Positions 43,380 to 53,916 are shown, counted from the first letter of the stretch. The stretch: DNA of 64,000 nucleotides from Azolla caroliniana (GCA_043228905.1 JBHGNT010000013.1:12896001-12960000); one strand, 5' to 3'. Notes: generated from the sequence alone by a model not told the origin. Translations and numbers: made by a program.

Positions 43380-44640
43380 GTCACTGCTTCCGCTCTCGAA
43401 GAAGTAAATGTGGGTACGGAATCGAAGCCCCGGTTCCTCTCCATCGCAAAGGAATTAAGGCCGGACCAGAGAATCACGATGATCGCACTACTCACGGAAT
43501 ATAAAGATGTGTTCGCTTGGGCTCACGAGGACATGAAGGGGTTAGATCCCAAGTTCTATCAACATAAGATCAATTTAGCAACTGACGTGAAACCCGTCCA
43601 GCAGCATCGCTACCGCATGAACCCCAATTACGCAACCCGCGTGAAAGAAGAAATTGACAAGCTCCTGAAGGCGGGGTTCATATGACCAGTTAAACAAGCG
43701 ACATGGCTAAGCCCGATAGTGGTCATCCCAAAGAAAAACGGCAAAATACGGGTATGCGTAGATTACCGAAAATTAAACGTCGTAACCATTACGAACGCAT
43801 TTCCCTTACCCTTCACCGATAGCGTGTTGGACGTCGTCGCAGGCCATGAGATGTACAGTTTCTTAGATGGCTTCACTGGCTATAACCAGGTACGCATGCA
43901 CCCCGAGGACCAAGAGAAGACGGCGTTTGTCATGGACTGGGGAGTGTATGTGGTAGTCGTCATGATGTTCGGGCTAAAGACAACGCCGGCAACATTTCAA
44001 CGAACGATTACGGATATCTTTGGGGAATACATTCCGGTGTTCATGCAAGTTTTTCTAAACGACTTTGCGGTATATGGGGAAACAATAGACCATTTTACAC
44101 ACTTACGACTGTGCCTGGAACGTTGCCGCACCGCATGCTTAAGCCTAAATCCCGCGAAATGTGCCTTCGGCCTGACCAACGGGACTCTCCTAGGCCACAT
44201 AGTCAGCAAAGAGGGAATAGCGGTCGACCCAAACAAGATCTCCGCGATTACGCAAGCCAAAACTCCGACAAACGCCAAATCGCTAGCCGGTTTTTAGGAT
44301 AAATACGGTGGCATAGTCGGATGATACGATATTTGGCGGACTTCGCCACGCCGCTACACGTTGTCGTACATTGGACTCCTTTCCAATGGACTGCAATGGA
44401 GGATAAGGCCTATGAGGCACTTAAGATAATGCTCACAGAGGCTCCCATCGTACAACCACCAGTTTGGGCGAAGCCATTGCACGTGTTCGTCGATGCCTCG
44501 GACATAGCAATAGGAAGCACACTAATGCAGCTCACCGAACCAAACTGGTACAGGCCAGTATACTACGCGAGTCGTAAATTGTCAGCAATAGAGCGTAACT
44601 TTTCCACAACAGAGCGGGAGGCGCTAGGGATGATACTCGC
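43380..44640 (+). pseudogene. Gypsy-E RT copy 1 and start of RNase H
   Basis: RT includes YRMNPNYATRVKEEIDKLL, a TGA at 43683, VIPKKNGKIRVCVDYRKLN and FLDGFTGYNQVRMHPED. The catalytic box is FLNDFAVYG, where the first Asp is Asn. A stop lies near 44295. RNase H begins (LHVFVDASDIAIGSTLMQ, YYASRKLSAIERNFSTTEREALGMI) and is cut near 44640, where protease text of the second segment begins. Confidence 0.82.
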
Positions 44641-46117
44641 CCTTGACGCCCTAGGGGCGTATGCGATGCTGTTGGCTTTATTCTGCGAAAATCAAGCAGA
44701 GCTAGCAACACAAGTGTATCAGCTTTCGATGCGGACGCACCAAGGTCCACGTACCGAAAGAGGAAATGGCGACACAACCCAAGGGCATAACACCATTGTA
44801 CATAGAGGATATAAATATGTTGGCTAGGGTGGATGATACCGAATTAGAGGTAAACCTAGACGAGCACCCTCGGATTATTCCGTTGTCCGAAATCGACGTT
44901 ATCGAAACCATGACGGAATATGCCATGCCCCCTACACTCCACGACGAGGCCTACGACCCAAACCCGGAGTCAATATTAGGACTAAGCAGAGCACGGGCAG
45001 CGTTCGAGAGGTAAATGGAAATTTCACGACGAGTCACCGCCTCCACCTTGGAAGAAGTAAACATGGGTACGGCGTCAGAACCCCATTTCCTTTCCATTGC
45101 AAAAGAATTAATGCTGGATCAGAGAGACGCGATGATGGCACTACTCAGGAAGTATAAAGATGTGTTCGATTGGGCCCACAAGGACATGAAGGGGTTAGAT
45201 CCGAAGTTCTATCAACATAAGATCAATTTAGCAACCGACGCGAAACCGGTCCACCAACGTCGATACCGCATGAACCCAAACTACGCAGCCCGCATAAAAG
45301 AAGAAATTGACAAACTCCTCAAGGCTGGATTCATACGACCAATTAAACAAGCCACATGGTTAAGCCCGACAGTAGTCGTACCAAAGAAAAATGGGAAAAT
45401 ACGGGTATGCGTGGACTACCAGAAATTAAACGCCGTAACCATTACGGACGCATTCCCTTTAGTTTTCACCGATAGCGTACTGGACACCGTCGCGGGGCAT
45501 GACATGTACAGTTTTTTAGATGGCTTCAGTGGGTACACCCAAGTACGCATGCACCCCGACGACCAAGAGAAGACGGCGTTTGTCACAGACTAGGGAGTCT
45601 ATGTTGTAGTCGTCATGATGTTCGGGCTAAAGACGGTGCCGGCAACATTTCAACAGACACTCACAGAGAATTTTGGGGAATATATTCCAGCCTTCGTGCA
45701 AGTTTTTTTAGACAATTTTGCGGTATATGGGACAACAACCGACCATTTTACGCATCTGCTTGCCGAACCGCACGCTTAAGCCTGAATCCCGCCAAATGTG
45801 CCTTCGGTGTTACCAACGGGGCTCTCCTTGGCCATATAATCAGCAAGGAAGGGATAACGGTCACTCCAAATAAAATCTCCGCGATTACTCACGTGAAAAG
45901 GCCGACAAACGCGAAATCACTCAACCGGTTTTTAGGACAAATACGATGGTACAATCGGATGATACGCTATTTGGCAGACTTCGCCACGCCCTTACATGCC
46001 ACCATTCATTGGACTCCATTCCAATGGACAGCTACGGAAGAGAAAGCATATGATGCGCTAAAGGTAATGCTAACAAAGGCACACGTCATACAACCACCAA
46101 TTTGGGCGAAGCACTAA
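44641..46117 (+). pseudogene. Gypsy-E second segment: protease end, RT copy 2, RNase H start
   Basis: It corresponds to about 42970-44460 of copy 1 at roughly 85 percent identity by eye. RT copy 2 (45015-45780) reads KAGFIRPIKQATWLSP, VVPKKNGKIRVCVDYQKLN, and FLDNFAVYG, where the second Asp is Asn. Stops lie at 45012 and 45591. A short loss lies near 45762. RNase H breaks off after PPIWAKH at 46117. The breakpoint near 44640 has a short shared word (CTCGC). Confidence 0.82.
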
Positions 46118-46147
46118 AATATGTCACTATGATAGAGAGCAAAATAG

Positions 46148-46180
46148 GACAACTTGGCTGAGTGGTTAACACGTTTGACT
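46148..46180 (+). pseudogene. tRNA-Ser 5' fragment cut in the anticodon loop
   Basis: GACAACTTGGCTGAGTGG, then the anticodon stem TTTGA and loop start CT, where foreign LTR-like sequence begins at 46181. The matching 3' end may be the CAATTGTCGAC at 47801-47811, but the variable and T arms are missing. Confidence 0.75.
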
Positions 46181-46471
46181 TGGCCATTGGGAAGATATTC
46201 CTCGTAAGGAATAGTTTTGGGAATTAGTGTAGTAGGCTCATTTATGAGCGGTAAAGTACTGTCAGTATTTGTGTCAGCCCGATTGTCAGGGCTTGTATAA
46301 AAGGTGATCACTGAGCACGGTGTATGTACAGATTCAGTATTATTTTGAATTGAGTTATTGTGTGTTCTCTCACTTTGTCACTCCCGCATATTGTGTATAT
46401 TCAAGCTCTCCATTAAACCTGCGTATTTTCTGTGTTCAGTTTTCTATTGCTTCCGCACGCTATTCTTTTCA
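46181..46471 (+). mobile_element. probable LTR inserted in a tRNA gene
   Basis: TGGCCATTGGGAAG to CTTTTCA with a TATA box (TATAAAAGG) near 46298. TG...CA ends and promoter placement fit an LTR of about 290 bp. No target duplication and no primer site were found, so this is inferred. Confidence 0.5.
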
Positions 46472-47690
46472 GGAAACAAGGTTACAAAGAGTAGGCTAAG
46501 GGCTAAAGATTGATGTTGAAGCAAATGAGTTGTGATGAATGAATAGACACCTATTTATAGGTCCTTATGGAATGTTCTAGAATGTTCTAAAATATTCTAG
46601 ATATTTATGATATTTAATATAATCATGGAATATCCTAGAATGTTCTAGAATATTCTAGAATACTCTATATATCTTGAAATAACTAATAATATATTTATTA
46701 TAAATAGATATCATATATGTTATGATAATGGTTAAAGGTCTAACATATAAACCAAGACGTCTTGGGATTGAATCCTTGTAAGGCCAAAATGTATGTCTTC
46801 ATGACATTATCCTCCCTTTTCGACAACGAGTTCCACTAGTCGGAAGACAAGATTTAGGACTTTGCTTATGGGGATATTTGTTGTGAAACACAACAACCAT
46901 TTTGGAAGCATTAGCAAGATTCTCGAAAGGTTCCCATGTTCGATCATTAGGTGTATAACCTAACTAGTCAACCAAATAATATAGTTTGTTGCGAACGATC
47001 TTGGAATTGAGAATGGCAGCAACTTCATCTTCGAAGCCATTTGAAACTTCGGTTGGAGGTGGGGGAGATGTAAGACGACCTGGAATAGAGTTGGTTCTGT
47101 AGGGCTCCAAAAGTGAAACATGGAAGACCGAGTGAAGATGCATATGAGGGGCGAGATCAAGGCAAAATGCCACATCAGTAATCTTACCAGATATCACATA
47201 TAGGCCAAAACGTTGATAATCCAATTTGCAGCAAGGTCGGGTTGTTTTAATGTGCCCTTGAAAAACCCATACTCGATCTCCCACTGTCGATGAATCACGT
47301 CGATGACAGTCGGCAACCTTCTTTTGAGTGTTTTAAGCATCACATAAATGGTGCAAAAGGATATCTTGAACTTCTTGGAGTCACCTGAGCTGATCTTCAA
47401 CAATCGGGTTCGTCGAGATTCAGGATGTTCAAGGATAGTCGAACGAGGATGGTACCCAATGTTTGCAAAAAATGGGGAATATTGCTCGGGGACCAAACAA
47501 GGAAAAACAGCTACTTTATCTCGGCGTTCATATATGGAACTTCGACCAGGAGAGGCCACATGAAAGTTAGAAGAAAATCCTCTTTGGTCTTGACCGTCTA
47601 CGACTAATGGCATTTCATGTTATAGACACACCCGGGGATTCAATTCTTCTAGCCTACTCTTTGTAACCTTGTTTCCTCATAATATAATCT
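46472..47690 (-). mobile_element. chromodomain-type gypsy fragment, first copy
   Basis: Minus strand: integrase C-terminal region (SPFFANIGYHPR at about 47440, GDRVWVFQGHI, KLDYQRFGLYVISGKI, LHSVFHVSLLEPY). A chromodomain follows (DEVAAILNSKIVRNKLYYLVD, then TAG where Trp is usual, then GYTPNDRTWEP in the same frame). The frame ends near 46802. Flanked by inverted copies of a GAAACAAGGTTACAAAGAG sequence (about 46472 and 47655). A second copy lies at 59936-61100. Confidence 0.8.
46727..46792 (+). pseudogene. tRNA-like block in the gypsy 3' region
   Basis: AATGGTTAAAGGTCTAAC, then GGGATTGAATCC (B-box-like), then TTGTAAGGCC. A second copy lies at about 60197-60261. No good cloverleaf is seen. 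It lies antisense to the element. Confidence 0.35.
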
Positions 47691-47707
47691 CATTTCCATT
47701 TCAACGC

Positions 47708-47709
<2 letters not shown>

Positions 47710-47774
<65 letters not shown>
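47710..47774. repeat. (TC)n microsatellite
   Basis: About 32 uninterrupted TC dinucleotides. Related runs lie at 56007-56038 and 61629-61651. Confidence 0.97.
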
Positions 47775-47777
<3 letters not shown>

Positions 47778-47935
47778 CTCACGAGTCATGATAGTCCTCC
47801 AATTGTCGACATTAATTTCCGTTAAGAATAACTATTCCTTTATGCATTTTTGGTTTCCTTATTATCAAGCTTAGATAGATAACATTTCCAACATTTTAAT
47901 GTGGACAATACTAAAATCGATTCATAAAAACTAGA

Positions 47936-48015
47936 AACAATTTTCCCGACTACTTATGGTGGTGGACTCAAAATCAAATGTTTGCTTCTCGGAGCTTGGA
48001 ATCCTACATTTGTAG
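47936..48015 (+). pseudogene. decayed tRNA-Ser (spacer-resident)
   Basis: It aligns end to end with the genes: AACAATT acceptor, GTTGACTCAAAATCAAA-like anticodon arm, GGAATCCTAC in the T arm. The variable arm and B-box are lost. The same decayed copy recurs in each spacer of this type. Confidence 0.7.
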
Positions 48016-48292
48016 ACTTTCTTTTAAAATCTTTGATGTTGTCATCGTTGATTTAAATCGACCCATTGTGTGGCAAACCAATACATATCACAATTTACAG
48101 AGGTGACATCTATCATGAATATTTGACCGCTTAAGCCAAATGTGTCAATATTAGCCCGACTCCATATTTTGAAAATTTTCTAATATAACCGAATATTTTT
48201 GCATTAACATAATGGAAACTAAGAAACTCATTAGACGGATTACACAAAATATTAATAGTTTTATTATCTCATGCTAGAAGCCAACCAAATAT

Positions 48293-48373
48293 CGCAAATT
48301 GGCCGAGTGGTTAAGGCGTTTGACTTGAAATCAAATGTGTTCGCCCTCGCAGGTTGGAATCCTATAGTCGTCG
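48293..48373 (+). pseudogene. tRNA-Ser(TGA)-like, damaged acceptor and B-box
   Basis: Anticodon arm TTTGA-CTTGAAA-TCAAA is perfect and gives TGA. The acceptor CGCAAAT/AGTCGTC has three mismatches, and the B-box is GGTTGGAATCC, where the invariant C is lost. Likely non-functional. Confidence 0.7.
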
Positions 48374-48620
48374 AGATTCTTTTACTATGTTTTGGAAACT
48401 ATTTACAAACATTGAGCTTTTGTGCTTTAAACATTAAATATCCCAATAGTAATCAAATGTATGTGCACTAACATACTTGTGAACACTTAAATCGTATCGC
48501 TACCCAAAGAATAAAGACTCATTATTTTCCAATATCCTACCTTATTAGCATGCTTAGATAAAAAATATTTTCAACATTTAATTACAACCAATAGTAAAAT
48601 ATGTTATCGTAGATGGCTAC

Positions 48621-48700
48621 ATAGGATAATTAAGCCTAGTTGGTAAGTCGTTTGAGTAGATATGAAATGTGTTCCCCCTCGTAGGTTTGAGCTTGACATA
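48621..48700 (+). pseudogene. strongly decayed tRNA-Ser copy
   Basis: GGATAATTAAGCCTAGTTGG to GTAGGTTTGAGCTTGAC keeps only the order of the arms. The anticodon loop is GAGTAGATA-like and cannot be assigned. Confidence 0.5.
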
Positions 48701-48948
48701 AGCTAAAAAATCAATATCCCATCTTAGGAAGAAGTGGTCAACATATAGACTAAACTAAAAAAATTTTAACACATTTGTGAACATTGGCTTCCCTATCTAT
48801 CATTAAATCAGGCTTACCTAAAGAAATGTAATTGCAATAAGTTAGTAGTGACCACATAAAGAGTAGCATTACCTTAAGAATAACTACTCTTTCTGGCGTT
48901 TTTCTTTCGCGTATTATCAAGCATATATAGTACGTGCCAACAAAATAC

Positions 48949-49029
48949 GGTAATTTGGCCGATTGGTTAAGGCGTTTGACTTGAAAGCAAATGGGTTCGC
49001 CCTCGCAGGTTCGAATCCTGCAGTTGCCG
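48949..49029 (+). tRNA. tRNA-Ser(TGA)
   Basis: 81 nt. The acceptor GGTAATT/AGTTGCC pairs fully (with G-U). A-box TGGCCGATTGG, B-box GGTTCGAATCC. The long variable arm GGG-TTCG-CCC marks a type II (Ser) tRNA. The anticodon stem has one mismatch (TTTGA/GCAAA), which lowers confidence. Confidence 0.75.
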
Positions 49030-49364
49030 ACATTCTTCCATTTAGGTGTTGAAACTATTCACTAACATTGCATTCTTCCGTTTAGGTGTTTGAAATTGTT
49101 CCCTAATATTGAGCTTCTACTCTTTAAACAGTAAATATCCCATTTTAGGAACAAGACTCACAGAGGAAACATGACTTTTAATGTCCCATGTGTTAATAGT
49201 AGCTTCCCCAGGGATTGGAGAAAGGGGCTAAATCGTATCGCTACCCAAAAAATAAAGACTTATCATTGTCATGTTTTCTGCTTTATTAGCATGCTTAGAA
49301 AGAAAATATTTGCAACATTTAATTCCAAATAATACTAAAATATGTAACTATCATAGCAAAAAAG

Positions 49365-49445
49365 GACAACTTGGCCGAGTGGTTAAGATGTTTGACTTGA
49401 AATCAAATGGGTTCGCCCTCGTAGGTTCGAATCCTGCAATTGTCG
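49365..49445 (+). tRNA. tRNA-Ser(TGA)
   Basis: GACAACT/AATTGTC acceptor with one C-A mismatch, perfect anticodon stem TTTGA/TCAAA with loop CTTGAAA, GGG/CCC variable stem, B-box GGTTCGAATCC. TTTT follows at about 49452. Confidence 0.82.
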
Positions 49446-49572
49446 ACATTCTTTTCCAATAAGAATAACTACTCCTTCGTGTGTTTTTCGTTTGCTTATG
49501 ATCAAGCTTAGATAGATAATATCTCCAACATTTTAGTGTGCACAACACTCAAATCGATCCATGAAAACTAGA

Positions 49573-49652
49573 AACAATTTTCCCGACTACTTACGGTGGT
49601 TGATTCAAAATCAAATGTTTGCTTCTTGGAGCTTGGAATCCTACATTTCGAG
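49573..49652 (+). pseudogene. decayed tRNA-Ser (spacer-resident)
   Basis: Same decayed type as 47936-48015, with GATTCAAAATCAAA in the anticodon region and no B-box. Confidence 0.65.
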
Positions 49653-49787
49653 ACTTTCGCTACCCAAAATATAAAGACTTATATTAGACCTCTTTTCTGT
49701 TTTTTTAGCATGCTTAGATAGATAATATTTACAACATTTAATTATAACCAATACTAAAATATGTAACTATGACAATGACCAAAATAG

Positions 49788-49868
49788 GACAACTTGGCTG
49801 AGTGGTTAAGGTGTTTGACTAGAAATCCAATGGGTTCACCCTCATAGGTTCGAATCCTGCAATTGTCG
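49788..49868 (+). tRNA. tRNA-Ser(AGA)
   Basis: Loop CTAGAAA gives anticodon AGA. Acceptor GACAACT/AATTGTC has one mismatch, anticodon stem TTTGA/TCCAA one mismatch. The variable stem is GGG/CCC with loop TTCA. B-box GGTTCGAATCC intact. TTTT lies close downstream. Confidence 0.72.
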
Positions 49869-50301
49869 ACTTTGTTTTAGTTAGGTGTTGACTATTTTAA
49901 ATAACATCGATATTTTTTTATGTGAACCAATGCATCTTCCTTTTCACCCTTTCTTTTCCTTTTTATTTTGCATATGCAGAATTAATTGCATTTGTGTGCA
50001 CACACATTGCACATGCACATTTCTGACCCCCCCTTTCGCCGGTTTTTCCCACCCTCGAGCATGCCACATCACGACCCTCGAGCACGCCATAACTATTTAC
50101 TAACATTTAGCTTCTGTGCTTTAAACATTAAATATCCCAATAGTAATCAAATGTATATGCACTAACATACTTGTGAACACTTAAATCGTATCAGTACCCA
50201 AAGAATGAAGACTTATTATTTTCCTATTTTCTACCTTATTAGCATGCTTAGATAAAAAATATTTCCAACATTTAATTACAACCAATACTTAAATCTGTTA
50301 T

Positions 50302-50370
50302 CCTAAATAGCTAAAGGCGTTTGACTAGAAATGAAATGGGTTCCCCCTAGTAGGTTCGAGCTTGACATAT
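50302..50370 (+). pseudogene. decayed tRNA-Ser(AGA)-like copy without D arm
   Basis: GTTTGACTAGAAATGAAATGGG and GTAGGTTCGAGCTTGAC are recognisable. The acceptor and D arm are gone, and the T arm no longer closes. Confidence 0.55.
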
Positions 50371-50523
50371 GTTGAACAATAAATATCCCATATCAGGAAG
50401 AAGTGGTCAACATAGAGACTAAACTAAATTTGTTAAAGCACATTTGTGAATACTAGATTCGTAGGTTCTAAAGTTTATGTTTCGCTTATTATCAAGCATG
50501 AATACTAGACGCCAACTAAATAT

Positions 50524-50604
50524 GGCAATTTGGCTAAGTGGTTAAGGCGTTTGACTTTAAATCAAATGGATTAGCCCTCCTAGGTTTGAATCGTGCAGTT
50601 GTCG
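50524..50604 (+). pseudogene. tRNA-Ser-like with anticodon TTA (ochre), damaged T arm
   Basis: Acceptor GGCAATT/AGTTGTC pairs. Anticodon stem TTTGA/TCAAA is perfect around CTTTAAA, giving TTA, which reads UAA. The T arm CTAGG/CGTGC has two mismatches, and the B-box is GGTTTGAATCG, so transcription is doubtful. A sister copy lies at 54442. Confidence 0.65.
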
Positions 50605-50904
50605 ACATTCTTCCGCTTAGGTGTTGAAACTGTTCACTAACATTGAGCTTCTGTTCTTTAAACATTAAATATCCCATTTTAGGAATTAGACTCACATAGA
50701 GGAAACATGGCTTTTAATGTCCCATGTTTTAATATTAGGTTCCCCAAGGATTGGAGAAAGGGGTAAAATCGTATCGCTACCCAAAAAATAAAGACTTATA
50801 ATTGTCATGTTTTCTGCTTTATTAGCATGCTTAGATATATAATATTTGCAACATTTAATTCCAAATAATACTAAAATATGTAACTATCATTAATAGTAAA
50901 AAAG

Positions 50905-50985
50905 GACAACTTGGCCGAGTGGTTAAGGCGTTTGACTTGAAATCAAATGGGTTCGCCCTCGTAGGTTCGAATCCTGTAGTTGTCA
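50905..50985 (+). tRNA. tRNA-Ser(TGA)
   Basis: Seven Watson-Crick pairs in the acceptor (GACAACT/AGTTGTC), perfect anticodon stem, GGG-TTCG-CCC variable arm, A-box TGGCCGAGTGG, B-box GGTTCGAATCC. The discriminator base is A, where most copies have G. TTTT follows. Confidence 0.85.
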
Positions 50986-51112
50986 ACATTCTTTTCCGTT
51001 AAGAATAACAACTCCTTCGTGCGTTTTTGGTTTGCTTATTATCAAGCTTAGATAGATAATATCTACAACATTTTAGTGTGCACAACACTCAAATCAATCT
51101 AGGAAAACGAGA

Positions 51113-51192
51113 AACAATTTTCTCGACTACTTACGATGGTTGATTCAAAATCAAATGTTTGCTTCTTGGAGCTTGGAATCCTACATTTGTAG
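51113..51192 (+). pseudogene. decayed tRNA-Ser (spacer-resident)
   Basis: Same decayed type as 47936-48015. Confidence 0.65.
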
Positions 51193-51469
51193 AATTTGTT
51201 TTAGAATCTTTGATGTTGTCGTCGTTGATTTACATCAAGTCATTGTGTGGCAAACCAATACATATCCCAATTTAGAGAGGCAACATCTATCATGAATATT
51301 TAACCCCTAGAGCCAAATGTGTCAATATTAGCCTGACTCCATATTTTCAAAATTTCCTAATATAACCGAATATTTTTGCATTAACATCACGCCAAGTAAG
51401 ATAATCATTAGATGGATTGCCCAAAATATTAAAAGTTGTACTATTTCATGGTAGAAGCCAACCAAATAT

Positions 51470-51550
51470 GGCAATTTGACGGAGTGGTTAAGGCGTTTGA
51501 CTTGAAATCATATGGGTTCGCCTTTGTACGTTCAAATCTTGCAATTGTCA
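51470..51550 (+). pseudogene. tRNA-Ser(TGA)-like, A- and B-box damaged
   Basis: Acceptor GGCAATT/AATTGTC pairs. The D arm reads TTGACGGAGTGG (A-box changed). The anticodon stem is TTTGA/TCATA, and the B-box is CGTTCAAATCT. Probably silent. Confidence 0.65.
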
Positions 51551-51803
51551 AGATTCTTTTACTATGTTGTGGAAACTATTTACTAACATTGAGTTTTTGT
51601 GTTTTAAACATTAAATATCCCAATAGTATTTAAACGTATGTGCACTAACATACTTGTGAACACTTAAATCATATCGCTACCCAAAGAATAAAGACTTATA
51701 CTAGTCCTCTTTTCTTCTTTATTAGGATGCTTAGATACATAATATTTGCTACATTTAATTACAACCAATACTAAAATATGTAACTATGATAGAGACCAAA
51801 TAG

Positions 51804-51884
51804 GAAAACTTGGCTAAGTGGTTAAGGCGTTTGACTAGAAATGAAATGGGTTCGCCCTTGTAGGTTCAAATCTTGCAATTGTTG
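51804..51884 (+). pseudogene. tRNA-Ser(AGA)-like, weakened
   Basis: Loop CTAGAAA, stem TTTGA/TGAAA with one mismatch, acceptor GAAAACT/AATTGTT with two, B-box GGTTCAAATCT. Could be borderline active; I treat it as a pseudogene. Confidence 0.55.
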
Positions 51885-52139
51885 AGATTCTTTTACTAAG
51901 TTGTGGAAGTTATTTACTAACATTGAGCTTTTGTGCTTTAAACATTAAATATCCCAATAGTATTTAAATATATGTGCACTAACATACTTGTCAACACTTA
52001 AATCATATCGCTACCCAAGGAATAAAGACTTATAATAGTCCTCTTTTCTGCTTTTATTGGCATGCTTAGATACATAATATTTGCTACATTTAATTATAAC
52101 CAATACTAAAATATGTAACTGTGATAGAGAGCAAAATAG

Positions 52140-52220
52140 GACAACTAGGATGAGTGGTTAAGGCGTTTGACTAGAAATCAAATGGGTTCACCCTCGTATG
52201 TTCGAATCTTGGAGTTTCCA
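52140..52220 (+). pseudogene. tRNA-Ser(AGA)-like, damaged
   Basis: Anticodon arm perfect (AGA), but the start reads ACTAGGATGAGTGG (A-box lost), the T arm is GTATG/CTTGG and the acceptor 3' strand is AGTTTCC. Confidence 0.6.
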
Positions 52221-52371
52221 ACTTTGTTTCAGTTAGTTGTTGACTACTTTCAATAACATCAAGATTTTGTGATGTGAACCAATGCATCTTCTGTCTTAGC
52301 AATGCGACACACGCACACAAGCATGACTTCTTAAGTCCCATGGAACAATTTTCACGATATAAAGCTAGTAT

Positions 52372-52452
52372 GACAATTTGGCCGAGTGGTTAAGGTATTT
52401 GACTCGAAATCAAATGGGTTTGTCCTCGTAAGTTCAAATATTGCAATTGTCG
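52372..52452 (+). tRNA. tRNA-Ser(CGA)
   Basis: Acceptor GACAATT/AATTGTC fully paired, A-box TGGCCGAGTGG. Loop CTCGAAA in a perfect TTTGA/TCAAA stem gives CGA. The B-box is AGTTCAAATA, off consensus, with one T-stem mismatch. Activity uncertain. Confidence 0.6.
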
Positions 52453-52791
52453 AGATTTTGGCACTTAGGTATTATTGCTAGTAACTTATATCGAGCTTGA
52501 CATATGCTCAACAATAAATATACCATCTTAGAAAGCATTGGTCACCAGACAAAGAAAACTAAACTTTCTAAGATGCATTTTTGAATATTGGCTTCCGTAG
52601 GTATCGTAAACACAAGCCCACATAGTGAAATATAATTGCGATAACCTACTAGTGAACACATAAATAGTAGTATTACCTTAAGAATAAGTACTCTTTCTAG
52701 CGTTTTTGGTTCACTTATTATCAAGCTTAGATAGATAATATCTCCAACATTATAGTGTGGCCAATACTCAAATCGATTCATGAAAACTAGA

Positions 52792-52822
52792 AACACTTTG
52801 CCCGAGTGCTTATGGTGGTTGT
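52792..52822 (+). pseudogene. truncated decayed tRNA-Ser
   Basis: First 30 bases of the spacer-resident decayed type (CCCGAGTGCTTATGGTGGTT), then spacer. The remainder is deleted. Confidence 0.5.
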
Positions 52823-52849
52823 ACTATCTCATAAAAGCCAACAAAAATT

Positions 52850-52930
52850 GGCAATTTGGTCGAGTGGTTAAGGCGTTTGATTTGAAATCAAATGTGTTCG
52901 CCCTCGTAGGTTCGAAGCCTGCATTTTTCG
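52850..52930 (+). tRNA. tRNA-Ser(TGA), acceptor weak
   Basis: Loop TTTGAAA in a perfect stem (anticodon TGA; position 32 is T). A-box TGGTCGAGTGG, B-box GGTTCGAAGCC. Acceptor GGCAATT/ATTTTTC has two mismatches. Possibly a pseudogene. Confidence 0.5.
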
Positions 52931-53184
52931 AGATTCTTTTACTAAGTTGTGGAAATCATTTACTAACTTTAAGCTTCTATGCTTTAAACATTAAATATCT
53001 CAATAATATTCAAATGTATGTGCACAAACATACTTGTCAACACTTAAATCGTATCGCTACCCAAAGGATAAAGACTTATATTAGACCTCTTTTCTACTTT
53101 ATTAGCATGCTTAGATAGATAATATTTACAACATTTAACTACAAAAAATACTAAAATATGTAACTATGACAATGAGCAAAATAG

Positions 53185-53265
53185 GACAACTTGGCTGAGT
53201 GGTTAAGATGTTTGACTAGAAATCCAATGGGTTCGCCCTCGTAGGTTCGAATCCTACAATTGTCG
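53185..53265 (+). tRNA. tRNA-Ser(AGA)
   Basis: GACAACT/AATTGTC acceptor with one mismatch, T stem GTAGG/CCTAC perfect, B-box GGTTCGAATCC, variable arm GGG-TTCG-CCC. Anticodon stem TTTGA/TCCAA has one mismatch, as in 49788. Confidence 0.75.
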
Positions 53266-53416
53266 ACTTTGTCTCAGTTAGGTGTTGACTATTTTCAATA
53301 ACATCGATATTTTTTTATGTGAACCAATGCATCTTCCGTCTTAGAAAGGTGACACACGTACACAAGCATGACTTCTTAAGTCCCATGGAACAATTTTTGC
53401 AATGTAAAGCTAATAT

Positions 53417-53497
53417 GATAATTTGGCCGAGTGGTTAAGGTGTTTGACTCGAAATCAAATGTGTTCGCCCTCGCAAGTTCAAATCTTGCAGTTGTCG
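53417..53497 (+). tRNA. tRNA-Ser(CGA)
   Basis: Acceptor GATAATT/AGTTGTC pairs with G-U, anticodon arm perfect with CTCGAAA (CGA), T stem GCAAG/CTTGC perfect. B-box AGTTCAAATCT is off consensus at the first G and the C. The better of the two CGA copies. Confidence 0.7.
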
Positions 53498-53836
53498 AGA
53501 TTTTTGCACTTAGGTATTATTGCTAGTAACTTATATCGAGCTTGACATGTGCTCAATAATAAATATCCCATCTTAGAAAGCATTGGTCACCACACAAAGA
53601 AAACTAAACTTTCTAATACGCATTTTGGAACATTAGCTTCCCTAGGTATCGTAAACACAACCTCACCTAGTGAAATGTAATTGCGATAACCTACTAGTGA
53701 GCACATAAATAACAGTATTACCTTAGGAATAACTACTCTTTCTGGCATTTTTGGTTCGCTTATTATCAAGCTTACATAGATATTATCTCCAACATTTTAG
53801 TGTGGACAATACTCAAATCTATTCATGAAAACTAGA

Positions 53837-53916
53837 AACACTTTTCCCGACTGCTTATGGTGGTTGACTCAAAATCAAATGTTTGCTTCTCAGAGGTTGG
53901 AAACCTATATTTGTAG
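53837..53916 (+). pseudogene. decayed tRNA-Ser (spacer-resident)
   Basis: Same decayed type as 47936-48015, T arm GGAAACCTAT. Confidence 0.65.

Larger units (their letters stand above)
34753..46117 (+). mobile_element. Gypsy-E: second gypsy lineage, recombinant, split by Copia-D
   Basis: 5' LTR, gag with zinc knuckle, protease, RT and RNase H, followed by a second protease-end/RT/RNase H segment. No integrase or 3' LTR is found. Its proteins are unlike Gypsy-A/B. It starts in Copia-H and ends at 46117 directly against tRNA-array sequence. Copia-D sits in gag with TSD CAAAC. Confidence 0.85.
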
